Assembly: GCA_030620095.1 (NCBI GenBank)
Contig: JAUTXW010000356.1
Location: 930,001-994,000, forward strand
Reading direction: 5' to 3'
From: Kuschelorhynchus macadamiae
Taxonomy: Eukaryota > Arthropoda > Insecta > Coleoptera > Curculionidae
DNA: 64,000 nt
Shown: positions 47,285-59,060 of the stretch, one piece after another
How positions within the stretch are numbered: position 1 is the first letter of the stretch
How the letters are laid out: the number at the start of each line of letters is the position of its first letter
The notes under the pieces: model-generated
What the model saw: the letters and a program-made list of their open reading frames with translations, nothing else
Told to the model about the DNA's origin: nothing
The model's database searches: none
Made by a program: the position numbers and the translations under genes

Positions 47285-49500
47285 TTTCTTTTACTTTAGT
47301 TGTTTTTTACTTCCCACGTAAGGTCGTTTTTGTTTCATGGTCCCTAGAGACCCAAAATAATATATTATGCAACAAGTGCCGAAACACGCACATCTCATAC
47401 CAGTGTGACAAGCCGAAGGCGAGTGCAGCAAACATGCGCACCAGTATGAAATATGTTTTTCGCGCGTATTTCACAGTATACTTTTTCTACGACGGCACAG
47501 AAAACATTTTGAAAATTAAATCCATAATAAAATTATGCTTGAATTGAAAATTCCTCATCCCACGATGTAACGTTACACTGTAGCCCACTAGTCCAACTGT
47601 TGGATACAGTGTGACTCCACAATGATGGTGAGAAATATTATTTCGCTCAGTGTGATGTCACATCGTGAGAAATAGGGAATTTTCAATGCTAGGATGCTAT
47701 GCGGATTATAGGCATTTTCATAGGAGTCGTAGTAAAGCATGTTTTCTCAATTCCCTAGGTCTATCGTTCTATCTGTGAGCAGCATAGCTCAAAAACTACT
47801 TCTCGGATTGACTTCAAATTTTAGTCAAAAATCAAGGATCATATGGGACGCAATGGTAATAAAAATAATTATTAAGACGCTAGTTTCGAAAAAACCTCAA
47901 ATTTTGCACGAAAATTAATTTAGTTGGAATCCTAAGTGGCAAAACAAAATGACGGCCTAATAAAATGTTTAAATGTTCGGTATTTCCTGGAATAAAGTAA
48001 TAAATATACGTTATTTAATAATTATAAAATAATATTAATAATAAAAGGTATATAAAAAGAAATTAGAACAAATAAAAAAAACTCGGTAAATTACCTTTAC
48101 TCGCAACTTCCCTCGTTAGGAATATTTCGTTTTATTAGGAATATTTTTTATTAGAAGCGCGACCCAATTTAGTTCAGTACATAGTTATTTAGGAACACAT
48201 ATATACTGTCTTTTCAAACATTTATATTGGGCGCCATTTTGTTCCAACATATTTGATTCCTACCGATATTTTACCAGTTTCTACCTATGCCACACTTGAT
48301 TTTTGGGCATAATTTAAAATAAATAAGTAGTATTATACATTGACGCACACAACCATTTTGTTACGTTATATTAAATTCGTACCAGTTCATCCTTATATCA
48401 TATTTAATTTTTCTTAAAAATTCAATAAAAGTCAATTGAATAAGATTTTTCTACGTTGATTTTTTAAACATTTAATTTGGCCGCCATTTTGTTTCGCTAT
48501 CTTGAATTCGTAAAACAATTTTATCTGTCACACTTAAGGCTTGCACAAAATTAATCTAATAAGTAGTTTTTTCAGGCTTATTTTTTAAATATTTTATTAG
48601 ACCACCATTTTGTTTTACTATCTTATATTCATACCAAAATGTTACCAGTACATTTTTATGTAACACTTGATTTTTGTGCAAAATTTGACGTTAATTGGAT
48701 AATTAGTTTTTTAGTAATAATTTTTTTAACGTTTCACTAGGCCCCCATCTGGTTCTGGCATATTGGATTTTTATCAAAATATTATCAGGTCTTTCCCATG
48801 AGTAGTTTTTATGCTATGCCGCGAAAGTCAGACAGACAGACAAACCGACAGACGGACCGATGGAATTGATAAATTATATTTTTTGGCGTCTGGGGATGCT
48901 AAAACGCGAAGATATGTAAAAACTGAGAGGGTGATTTTTGCAGATTACAAAAATTTTATTTGGCCGCCATTTTGTTCCGCCATCTTGAATTAGTACCATA
49001 GTTTTACTAGTTCACCCCTATACTACAATTAGTTATGGCAAACAACTTGAAATCAATTCATTAAGTAGTTTTTCAGGCTGAATTTTTAAATATTTTATTA
49101 AGCCGCCATTTTTTTCCGCCATCTTGGAGTTGTACTAAAATTTTATCGATTGATTCCTGCATAATACTTGATTTTTGCGCAAAATTTGAGATAAATTGAA
49201 TAAGCACTTTTTTAGTAATAATTTTTTTAACATGTCACTAAGGCTGCCATTTTGTTTTGCCATATTGTTACCAAATTTTACCAAAATGTTACTAGGTCAT
49301 CCCCATATGACCCTTAATTTTTGACCAAAATTTGGCAATCGGGTAAGTAGTTTTTTTAGCTATGCCGCGAACAGACAGACCGACGAAATCGAGAAAACAT
49401 GTTTTTCGTCATCTAGAGGCCCTGAAATGTAAAGATTTGAAAAAATCTCTGAAGGTAGTTTTATTACAATTTCAATACTTCCCTTTTACGAGGGAAGTAA
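47285..49500. mobile_element. Foldback-like element with inverted arms
   Basis: A left-arm fragment (47320-47388 and 47728-47985) faces a right arm (48085-49500). The right arm contains 'ccgccattttgtt'-type units at about 48480, 48602, 48740, 48961, 49102 and 49242. It has two outer-end motifs ('gacagacagacaaaccgaca' near 48830, and 'gaacagacagaccgacga' near 49370). It ends 'cccttttacgagggaagta'. The left arm is split at 47388-47728 by another palindromic insert whose strongest pairing is 'cccacgatgtaac' against 'gtcacatcgtgag'. No transposase. Confidence 0.7.
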
Positions 49501-49679
49501 AAATCAGTAAATTCGTCTACACTACACTACACTACATGCACATTTTATAAGCGCAAATGGTTGCTTGGAGACAACTAAGAAAAACATTAAAATAAATTAC
49601 AGTTTATAGAATATGAATTAAGTTATTACCAAATAATTATATGCATAACATATAAACTATGTTATGCGTATATAGTGAA

Positions 49680-49915
49680 ATTCTGTACGAGAGAAGTTGT
49701 GGGTAAAGGCGAATTTACCATTTTTTTTTTCTTGGAGAACATTGGAATTTTCAATGTTTAGTGATTCATCTGACGCGAATTAACCGACAGATATAAAGAA
49801 TAACGAAAACGACGGGATTATAGGTATTTCAAAAACGTAAAGATCTGAAAAAATCTCGAAAGTTGATTTTTTCATGATTTCAGTGCCTCCTTTTACGCGG
49901 GAGGCAAACTTAAAG
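49680..49915 (-). repeat. Foldback-like family, small arm fragment
   Basis: 'gtacgagagaagttgtgggt' and the terminal 'aaacgtaaagatctgaaaaa' with 'ccttttacgcgggaggcaa' match the inner and outer arm ends, joined by deletion. Confidence 0.6.
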
Positions 49916-52230
49916 CGGACGAACTTACCAACTCCCTCCAAAACTTAAAGAATTATTCGAAAGAAATTAACAATTTTATGATATTTTAGATGCCGTACGT
50001 ATCTTGCGTCATGTTTTCTTTGTTTTTGGCAATTTAGCTTGGCTAACGCATGGGCTCTAACGATTTGGACTTATCCATTCGGCTTAAAATTTGGAACATG
50101 AACGTATTTAAATCCATTAATAATTTGAAAAATTTAATACAAAATATTACACTATGAATGCTTAAATTAGATAGCGGCTCTGCTATTTATGAGTTGGTAG
50201 CCAAACCATAGTCGGTTGATTAGCGGTACGATATAATACTATTTACTGTGAATATCTTAAAACACGAGTTTTACAAAAACATTAAAAGCAGTATTAAGCT
50301 AATTTTGTGCATCAGTGGGTTAGTGGGGTTGATGAATGACTCAGTATAACAGAACGGTCAATGATCTGAGAAATTTCGCCCGAAAACGCGATTTTTGACT
50401 TTCGCACCGTTGGTTGCCGTGTCGAAACGGTTGTAGATATGGGGAAGAAATTTGGTACAATTTTAGTAGAGACCCGGTAGTATACAACGATGCAAAATGA
50501 TTGCGAGCGAGGGTTCCGAGTACCACAATGTGAGATGAAAAACTGAAAACTATGTTAACTATGTGAAAAAAGTATACTATTTTCGAAAACAGGGGTATCT
50601 CGCTATGTGGTGTAGGTCCCTATTGTTTTTGTGGCCATCGACTAGTGGCACGTGTCAACTTTAAACAGAAAAAAATTTAGAGGGGCATTCGGACGTTTTA
50701 ACGGAATGGCCTATACGCACATGGGAAAAATATCTAATTATTGTTATATTCGGAAAAAACGCCGAACATTCTAATATTATTATTTCGTTTTTCTATAATA
50801 TATCTCGTTAAGTGTATACTATATTTAAAAAAACACTTTTTTTATCGGTGCAATTTTTTTAAACTAAACTTTTTTGTATTTTCAAGATTTTAAACTATTT
50901 CCGGCACATATCGATTAATAACTGCAGACCTATAACTGCTAGAGTAATCAGACGATGGTGATTCATGTTTTGACTAAGTCTCCCAAAAATTTCAAATCGG
51001 AAGCTTAGAGAGCGGCTTCAAAGATTTTTTTAAAAATCGATTTAAAACTCCAGTCGGACGCGAAACGCAAAGCTTGGAAAATGCTAAATGCGATTTTGGC
51101 GAAACGTCAACAAAACAAAACGAAAGCAGTGAACGTGAAAGTAATTTCGGAATAAAAATACATGGTATCTGTGAAGGACTAAGTTTCGTCATATATACGG
51201 ACAGTCTAGAGGATGTTAAAATCACTATTTGTAATTTTGATTGTCGGAGACTGACCATCTAATTTTGTTTCTCGAGAACCTTTATACCATATTTAATTTA
51301 AATAAGCCCAGTAAAATTAGTTTTAACGTGACGGTTTATGCTTTAGCAAACCTAATTTCAAAATATTTTATTTACGCTGGCTGTAATGTGACATACTGGA
51401 CTTAATTATTAATTATGATAAATAAATTCATTATTTAGTTCAGGTATATTAATAGTTTTTAAGATAAAGATCCCTTATTGATAATATAAACCTTTTTTTT
51501 TCATATCTAATTAAAGAAATGTTTAACAAATCTTCAACACAAACGAGTAAGTAATAAAAAACAATTGAACTGAAAACAAATGAGGTATAGTATTTTTTTC
51601 AAATGGAAGATTCTATTTTTTACTTAATACTTGGAATTCTTGCATTTTTTTACGTATATCTTGATAATTTTGTTTTAATCATATTAAACTGAATTTTTTA
51701 TATATTTAGTTCTTATTTTTATTACATAACGAAGGTCTAATTACCTGAGGCACATATTTAAGCTTACAAAGTCACGATAAGTTAGTTTGCTCGTAAAACA
51801 TAAATATCATAGGATATGTGTTTTTCAAATTGTATTAAATATTTCGCTATGAAATACTCGCTGGAAGAGAGACTCAGAGTTTTGCTTATTGTGTTATTGA
51901 TGACCATTGCGCGGTAGTAATACATTTGACAATTCAAAGAAAACTTTGATGTCTGTCTGTAAACGACAACCAGTAAACAGTTCAAGTAATGAGCAAAGAC
52001 CTATTATGATAATGCATTTTTTTTATTCTTAAACATCCACGAGTCCCCCCAATTGCCGAGTTTTGGAGAAATGTTTTTTTTTCTTATTGGCACAAAAACA
52101 TGTTAGCCCTGGTTAGGGTTGGGTCCATGTAGAAAGGCGTATCTATATAAAAAGTATATCTATATTAAAACAAGGATTGTCAAACGAGAGGCTCGGCTCG
52201 TGCGGATGTTTAAGAATAAAAAAATTGCTA
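49916..52230. other. No gene recognised
   Basis: Open frames at 50341, 50992 and 51782 (minus) have no family features or splice framing. I see no transposon ends. Possibly intronic. Confidence 0.4.
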
Positions 52231-52443
52231 ATGGACTGGGCTTTGCGATACATCACTAACTCCAACGCAGTGCGAGAGAGATGGAGCTAATTAGGGCGGA
52301 AATTCCATTTGTTGCGAGAGAGATGGGGATATTTTTATCTCTCTCACAGCTAGTGGGATTTCTGCCTTTATAAGCTCCATCTCTTTTACTCGTTGGCGTT
52401 AATTAAGGTAAAACATTACGCATATGTGACGTAGCCAGTCCAT
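52231..52443. mobile_element. 213-bp MITE
   Basis: Inverted ends ATGGACTGG and CCAGTCCAT. Longer paired blocks follow ('gagagagatggagctaatta' against 'taagctccatctctttt', 'ggcggaaattccatttg' against 'gggatttctgcc'). No ORF. Confidence 0.8.
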
Positions 52444-53013
52444 ATAACCTTTTATGTCCATGGTAACGAGTATGTAATACCGCTTTAATTTTGTGTTATC
52501 TCTTTCCTGCACGTGGAAATGAAGTAATGGTTTTAAATAAATCGAAATCAAATGTGACATTTAAGTTTCATTTCGCAACAGACTTAAAAAATACGAGGAT
52601 TCTAAAAACTAAATAAAGAGTACACAAAATACAATGTCTATGTCATGGGTTATTTTTTAAAGGTCATTTGTTATTTTTTTAAAGCATTTTCCAATTCTGC
52701 AGAGAAAGTTATATACAACGGCTATTTCAGTTATTATTTATAATAGGTGAGAATATAGTTTAAAAAAGGTCCCTTTCAATCCGCGCGTTGAATTAGCCTT
52801 TATAATACATCATATTTTGCAATATCTAATAAAAATAAACCGCTTAAATGTGATAGCCACCGCAAGTACATTGACTTTATCTCTGAGAAGGCGTTGGCTA
52901 ATCAAATATGAAAATGGAAATGATTTATAATATACACCATTCTTTTACTAAAAATAGTCCATAAGAGACTCGATAATTGATTCTTAAAACATTAATTATT
53001 AACAGCCACCTAC
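52444..53013. other. No gene recognised
   Basis: AT-rich. If the exon at 53014-53121 is real this is the start of its intron. Confidence 0.4.
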
Positions 53014-53121
53014 CTCATTTGATACGTGACTCCTCTCATACTCCTCGCCATGGCGTGGTCCATGATCCAGTTCCACCCTACCCAGGTCATTCAAAATAGT
53101 TATGACCCTTTTGATCCTCAT
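53014..53121 (-). CDS. Candidate first coding exon (36 codons)
   Basis: The minus-strand ATG opens 36 stop-free codons (beginning MRIKRVITILNDLGRVELDH). They end at a consensus donor (GAG|GTAGGT) in phase 0, the same phase as the candidate exon at 33014-33058. Composition is richer in G/C and charged residues than the noise frames around it, with 'DHGPRHGEEYERSH'. Both starts lie on one strand 20 kb apart. They could be alternative first exons of one host gene, or of two genes. I do not recognise the protein, and no downstream exon was identified. Confidence 0.42.
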
Positions 53122-53529
53122 TTTAAATATTCAAAAAACGATGTTAACGGCAAAAATATAAAAATCTCTGCAGAAGATTAGACGAACTAACCGACACTTA
53201 CTAAGTAAATTCCACACTTGCTCGATCTTAATTTATTGGGTATCTACGCAATTGGTAAATGGGAGTCTAATTGACGGCTATTAAACAGTTAACGAAAGAG
53301 CTACGTTTCAGAGGTTTTAATTATTGTTTGTTTAAGTTAGTCAAACACGAGAAATGTCAGGCTGATCTGATGCAGATTGACCAGATGGGTCGGGGTCTAG
53401 AGATTAATCCTAAACTCTTAAGTTTCCTTGCATGGATAAAGAACTAATAATAATAACTTGAATTAACTGACCTTATAAACGAAATCTGTGATTGAATTTT
53501 ATTGCTTGTTATAGTTTGAGAGACGAATA

Positions 53530-53715
53530 TGCAGGACAAACGGCCCCGCGTTTCAATCCCTCGCCCCCTTTTGCGAGCTCTTAACCCACGCAAAATGTTT
53601 GAAAGTAAAAATTATTTTATAAGGTGTTACCACGACTCTAGATCTTTTTTTTAGCCCTTGTCGCTAATTTTTCCCCCTCCTCCCCAGAAAGGCATTCTAA
53701 ATACGCCTGACCTGA
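53530..53715 (+). repeat. GGCGTATTTAG-type repeat, copy 2 (5'-truncated)
   Basis: Matches 3170-3397: 'gagctcttaaccca', 'aaaatgtttgaaag', 'cttgtcgctaattttt', 'aggcattctaaatacgcc'. The left end is lost. Confidence 0.65.
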
Positions 53716-54057
53716 GAAAAAGTTAGCAGAAACAGCTATATTGAAACCTTGTTATAACACTGAACACGCAGGTGTTATATCAAATATAGACTTGAAAAAG
53801 TCTATAATCATCCTGGGCGTTCGTGTTAAAACGTACGTCTACCTGCATTCCTACCTTTCAGTCGCTATATCTGGTGAAACATCTATCGATTTAAGGCATT
53901 GAATTAGGAGCTTTGGGTAATAAATAGGCGAAATTTTGTTCTTGCTGCTATAATTTTTTCAATTTTTTCTTCTACTGGAACTTTTGAGGGAGTTAAAGTA
54001 TCGATCTGGGCTTTTTAGTGATAGATAGATATTTTGATTTTAAAAAAATCTAATCAG

Positions 54058-54795
54058 AACTTTTGAACGGCTTAATTTTTTTAAATAAGGTTTTCACAGT
54101 TTTATGTAACTTTTAGACTTGACAGCTGTCAAAAAATGTTTTTACCCGTAACTTTTCAACTGCTTACAATTTTTAAATGCTGCTTTCATAGTTTCATGTA
54201 ACTTTCAATGGTGAAATTTATTTAAAAAAAATAATTGAGATGTCAAGAAAAAAATTGTTTTTTCCCTGTAACTTTTGAACTGCTTAACATTTTTAAATAC
54301 GGTTTTCACAGTTCCATGTAATTTTTAGAGGCGAAATTTACAACAAAAATATGTTGACATCTGTGGAAAAAGTTTTTCCCTGTAACTTTTGAACTGCTTA
54401 AAATTTTTAAATACGGTTTCCGCAGTTTAATGTAACTTTTATTGCCGTAGTTTATTTAAAACATTTTTTTTGACATTTGCCAAAAAAATGTTTTTCCATG
54501 ATTTCTAAACTGCCTTAAAATTTTAAATACGGGTTTTATAGTTCAAGGTACGTTTTATTGAGGTAATTTAATTTAAGAAAAAAATTTGACATCTGTAAAA
54601 AAATTATTTTTTCACAACTTTTGAATAGCTTAAAATTTTTAGATACGGTGTTCACAGTTCTGTATAAATTATGACGTAATTTATTTCAGAAAAATATTTT
54701 GGCAGCTGCCAACAAAACGTGTAGCCTCCCTAACTTTCGAACAGCTAAATTTTTTTAAATGCCATATTTGCAGTTAAATGTAACGTAACTTATAT
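54058..54795 (+). repeat. Minisatellite, about seven units of 92-120 bp
   Basis: A block like 'taacttttgaactgctta', followed by 'atttttaaatacggttttca' and 'cagttccatgtaa', starts at 54058, 54150, 54270, 54384, about 54501, 54616 and 54732. Spacing is about 115-120 bp, the first unit shorter. Units are diverged by substitution and small indels. Several units contain a 'ttgacatctg'-type block in the second half. Confidence 0.85.
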
Positions 54796-55789
54796 AAAGT
54801 AAGGCAATGGGTGGAGAATGTTATTTAAATCATAGCCGTTAGGTTAAGGTTTATATATAATTCGTTACCTTTTGCTACTATTTACTTATACGAAATCAGG
54901 TTCCGAACTTATGTAACAATAAAAAAAGTACATCGTTCGACTGGGTGTTGAAGCGGATATGAGACTTCAATCTTTTTAAATTAAATAAATTATAGCTGAA
55001 GTCGTTATTTTAAAGAAACTACTTTCCGATAATCTTAACGAAATAACAACATACTTTTGTTTAAAGCACTTTTTTATTTGACTTTTAATAAGACGTTGAC
55101 AGTCGAGACGTTTTAGACTTATTCCGATATGCTCTAAATATTCGTGCTTATATTATGTACCTACTTGTTAATTTTTAGATTTTTAAGTTAAGTTTTTAAG
55201 TTTTTTAAAATGGCTACTTTAACGCCCTGTAGAATCAAAATCAAAATTATTTGCACTTTCTTCTCTTAGTTTTGGAAAATTTGTCACCTGATATCAACTT
55301 TCAGTATGATTTGATGTTCCGATTTTAACAGCTTATCATATCATAAGAGTTTTGGCTAATTGTATATAATCTAATAATCCGTTATAGTAAATACTAAAAT
55401 CGTCTTAAAAAATTACATCAATCATACAGTATTATAATGATTTATACTCCTGTTTGTTTTACTAAATTAAAAATACAATTAAAACTTATTTTTTGATTAG
55501 GACTACATTAGATTACTTTTTTTAGGTAAACGAGAAAACAGTGCAATAAAGGGGGATTGATATAATACAAACATATTTAATTTATTCAAATATTATCACA
55601 AGATTCGAAGTTAAATATAAAATGATATATAGTTATAAATCTAACTCGGATTTTTATGAAGAATTCAAATTTATTAAAAAAAAAACAATTAAACATCAAA
55701 TAAATATATATAATAAAACCATAAATTTTGTTCTTATTTTAAATACAATGACCTATATTTTACTAAATATTTAGAATTTACGGAAAATA
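54796..55789. other. No gene recognised
   Basis: AT-rich, no supported feature. Confidence 0.4.
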
Positions 55790-56225
55790 CGAGGTCTGGT
55801 CTCCTTATTACAGGGTTCATATCGAGCAGTGGCAAAGAGTGCAAAGAAAGTTTCTGAGATTGATAGGATATAAAATGAAAATTAAAGTCGAAGATATTAC
55901 TTATACTGACAACCGTTTGCTGGTAAACTTAAGTTCGTTAGAAAATGGAAGAAAAATTCAAGATCTTTGTATATTGTATAAAATAATAAATTCCAATATA
56001 ACTAATATTGGAAAATAAAATATCATTTTCAGTTTTATCAATACAGACGCGTAGTAAAACCCTCTTTCATGTACCTTCCTTCGTACTAACTATGGTACTT
56101 CGTGTTCAACTACTAGGTTCGCAACGTTGGAAATACTTATTCTGGTAGTATCAATTTAGATTTTTTCAATGTAGCTTTTAACTCCTTCAAAAATCAAATA
56201 AAAAGGAAGATGATATGAATAAATT
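55790..56225 (+). pseudogene. Non-LTR reverse transcriptase C-terminal remnant
   Basis: Plus-strand frames read 'QWQRVQRKFLRLIGYKMKIK'-like sequence near 55820-55880, then 'DNRLLVNLSSLENGRKIQDL' (55910-55970). This is the post-RT C-terminal region typical of jockey-type elements. Later parts (to about 56215, 'NVAFNSFKNQIKRK') fit the very end of the protein. Frame changes and stops show decay. Confidence 0.65.
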
Positions 56226-56789
56226 ATGAAAATACAAATTTATATAATAAATTATATTATAATGCGTAACAGTTGCTCGGAGCCGACAGAAAAATTGACC
56301 TATTTTGAAAAGTCGTTACTCAGTCAGTTTCGGCTGCGGGCGTTTAAAAAAGTGGCCATTTGAAACTAATTTGAGTCAGAAAGTTTGTCAACTTTTTATT
56401 GGTTTGCCTATTATAAATGATGTTTAAATGCATACTACAAGTTGGTCAAATTTGACTTAAGAATTCTAGCTTATTTAATGAACGATTTTTATTTCTAAGT
56501 CTCTTTTGATATTCACTAATATGCCAATAATGAGGCAAAAAAAAAGTGATTTCTTGCAAAAATAGTAACCGGAAAGCGAGTGCGCCTTCACACATGATGA
56601 TGGTCTTTCGAATCCGAAACGACGGATTGGAAAATTAACCCTGCCATTTTGTAAAGGAGAAAAAGTGACAATGACAAAGTGGAAATGATTTTCATCTCTC
56701 TTTTCAATTAATCCTAAAATTTTAGAAAAACCAAAAACTGGAAAAAAACAAAGCTCCAATAGAAACTTCAGTAATCTTGCATAACTGTA

Positions 56790-57260
56790 AAGAACAAAAC
56801 AAAAAATAATAAAAGTCTCATAATCACATAAGCTTCGCAATAAAATAGCTAAAGCTAGGAAGAGGCAGGGCAGGACTCGGTTTACGCAAAAAGATTATAC
56901 CGAGTTCTACCTTGCCTCAGTGAAACAACAAAAAAAAGCGATGAAATGAACTAGCAACTAACAACAAATATATTTAGAACTACTGAAAAATACTTAAGGT
57001 AAAAGGATTTAGTATATGCGACTCGACCTACTATAGAAGAAACGTTATGGTGGGCCGTATTAAGAAATGACATGAAATGAATTGTTGTTAGTTCATTTCG
57101 TCGTTTTTCTCTTGTTGTTTCACTGAAGCAAGGTAGAATTTGTTTTAATCTTTTTGCCCAAACCGAGTCTTGCCCTGCCTCGCTCTAGCTTTAGCTATTC
57201 TACTGCGAAGCTTATGTGACTATGAGACTCAGATTTAGCATTTTTTGTTTTGTTGCTTTG
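56790..57260. mobile_element. 471-bp inverted-repeat element
   Basis: The arms 56790-56985 and 57085-57260 are reverse complements with mismatches: 'cataagcttcgcaataaaat' against 'attctactgcgaagcttatg', 'gaagaggcagggcaggactc' against 'gagtcttgccctgcctcg', 'gaacaaaacaaaaaa' against 'ttttttgttttgttg'. No ORF. Confidence 0.82.
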
Positions 57261-57424
57261 TTAAGTTTTTTATTTCACTATTCAATGCCTTTCATAATTA
57301 CCAAATAAATTGTGATATAAAAGGCATGGCGTACCACTTAATATTTTTGAGAAAATCAGACATCAAGTTGAATAAAACCATATCATCCAAAACAGAGATA
57401 TCTACGTTTGAAAGCAAAAATGTT

Positions 57425-57745
57425 TGACCTTTTCGCACCACTTTATTTTTGAAAATAGACAAAATTGTCGCAAGCAAAAGAGTGCGTAATTGGTTGAAGT
57501 ATACAATGCTTATATTTTCAACATACCTCAATTATGGAAATTTAAGAAAAAAATGGCATATACACTTTTGTATTGCTGTTACCCTCCCTAGCAGCCAACT
57601 TTCGAACTTGAAAATAATTTACAGCGATTTTTCTTGGCCGATTAACCTATATACACTATTTTGCTTAAGTTCTCTTATTAACGGCTCCCGGGCCACAGCC
57701 GACATCCCTTATTACCAAAACCCGGCGCTGTGTGGTTATTAAAAA
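57425..57745. repeat. Right half of the TACAGGGTGGT-type MITE
   Basis: Matches 40950-41461 without the nested MITE: 'acaatgcttatattttcaac', 'aacatacctcaatta', 'atttacagcgattt', 'taacggctcccgggccaca'. The outer end is decayed. Confidence 0.75.
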
Positions 57746-57774
57746 ATAGTGCCTGAATGCAGCGTGGATGATCC

Positions 57775-58041
57775 GATTTGAATTCTGCAAAATCATATCG
57801 AAAGTAGAAATATCATGCTACAAAACGAATATGTTCATTTTGAGTTAACAGTATTCTTCCAAACATGATCAAAAACTCGGTTGCTCCCATACTACTCTGC
57901 TACTTTCACGCGTTCACCGCGTTCGGCCGTTTTTGATCATGATTGGAAGTATTTTTCGCGTATTTCACATAAGGATAACGCGAAATGAGAATATACGTTT
58001 TGTAGTATGATATTTTCGAATCATATTGCGGAATTCAAATC
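57775..58041. mobile_element. 267-bp palindromic MITE
   Basis: 'gatttgaattctgcaaaatc' and 'gcggaattcaaatc' pair inverted at the ends. Inside, 'atcatgctacaaaacgaata' pairs with 'tacgttttgtagtatgat', and 'ccaaacatgatcaaaaac' with 'ttttgatcatgattgg'. No ORF. Confidence 0.82.
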
Positions 58042-58424
58042 GCATTATGCACGACCCATCCAGTAACGCTAACGCTGGAAAATACTGTATTAACAAATTT
58101 AAATCGCAAATGTGCAAAAATTAATAATCCCACAGAGCCTAGTTTTGGTATGCATAAAGTACATATCAATAACTATTATTTTGCAAAGGGACGACACAAC
58201 TTGAGAAATAATTGAGATTTGAATTTTCGAAAAAAGTCTAATTTTTCCGGTTTTTTCTCCTGTTCTTATGATCGACTTCTTAGATAAATCATAAAATTTC
58301 AAAACTGTCAAGACCTCTTAAGGTATCACCCTAGTGAATAAAAATTAGTACCAAGAATAAAAAAAATCTTTGGTTATAAATTGTAATAACTAGTAGCATA
58401 CACGATACCTATTAAATTTAAAAA

Positions 58425-58866
58425 TCGGTAATTTCCCGGAACTCCGCTCGTTATGAACATTTTTATTTATTAAGAACAGTGAAGCACCCTATTTAGTTTC
58501 GCTCATAGTCATTAAGTAGGAAACACCCATGCATTTTCTTAAGTTTTATAAACAAAAAGGAAAGATTCAGGAGATAATTTCTGGTTAAGTTCCTTTACTG
58601 ATTGGTTTTACCCAATTACCCTGAAGTTCCCTCATAAGGAATCCCTCCTTTTATCTAGAAAAGTGAAACAACACAATTTATATATGTAACTACTAAATGA
58701 CTGATTTTTATTTCCCTCGTAAAAGGGAAGTATCGTAATCGTTTATTAGCGAAAAAATCACCCTCCGAGATTTTTTGAAATCTCTATATTTCAAGATCTC
58801 TACAAACACGTCTTCCCGATTTCGTCAGTCCTACCTGTCTGTCTGGCTATTCGTGGCATAACTAAA
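58425..58866. repeat. Foldback-like family, joined arm fragments
   Basis: Inner-end pieces come first ('ggtaatttcccggaactccg', 'gttccctcataaggaat'). A fresh arm start follows ('tttccctcgtaaaagggaag', 'tcgtaatcg', 'gaaaaaatcaccctccgag'). The arm stops at 58866, where the next repeat begins. Confidence 0.65.
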
Positions 58867-59060
58867 AAACTACTTAAGCCCGCGACTCACTAGTCGATTC
58901 TTCAATGAATGAGTATTTCATCCACACTATTTATCAATTTTATTTAATTCGTTAGCATAATGATGACATGACAATATACGAAAAAGCAAAACAATTGATT
59001 CGGAGGAATGGTTCGTTGAAGTCAAAGCCTACTTGATTATTTGCCCAAAAGACCCCACTA
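58867..59060 (+). repeat. AGCCCGC-type MITE, truncated copy
   Basis: Starts 'cttaagcccgcgactcacta' and shares 'gtatttcatccacactattt' and 'gaagtcaaagcctacttgat' with the element at 62750-63505. It is inserted at the edge of a foldback-like arm. Confidence 0.6.

Noticed and set aside
42520..49500. One single 7-kb foldback element
   Set aside because: An additional left-arm fragment at 47320-47985 shows that two elements or a rearranged cluster are involved, so I list them separately.
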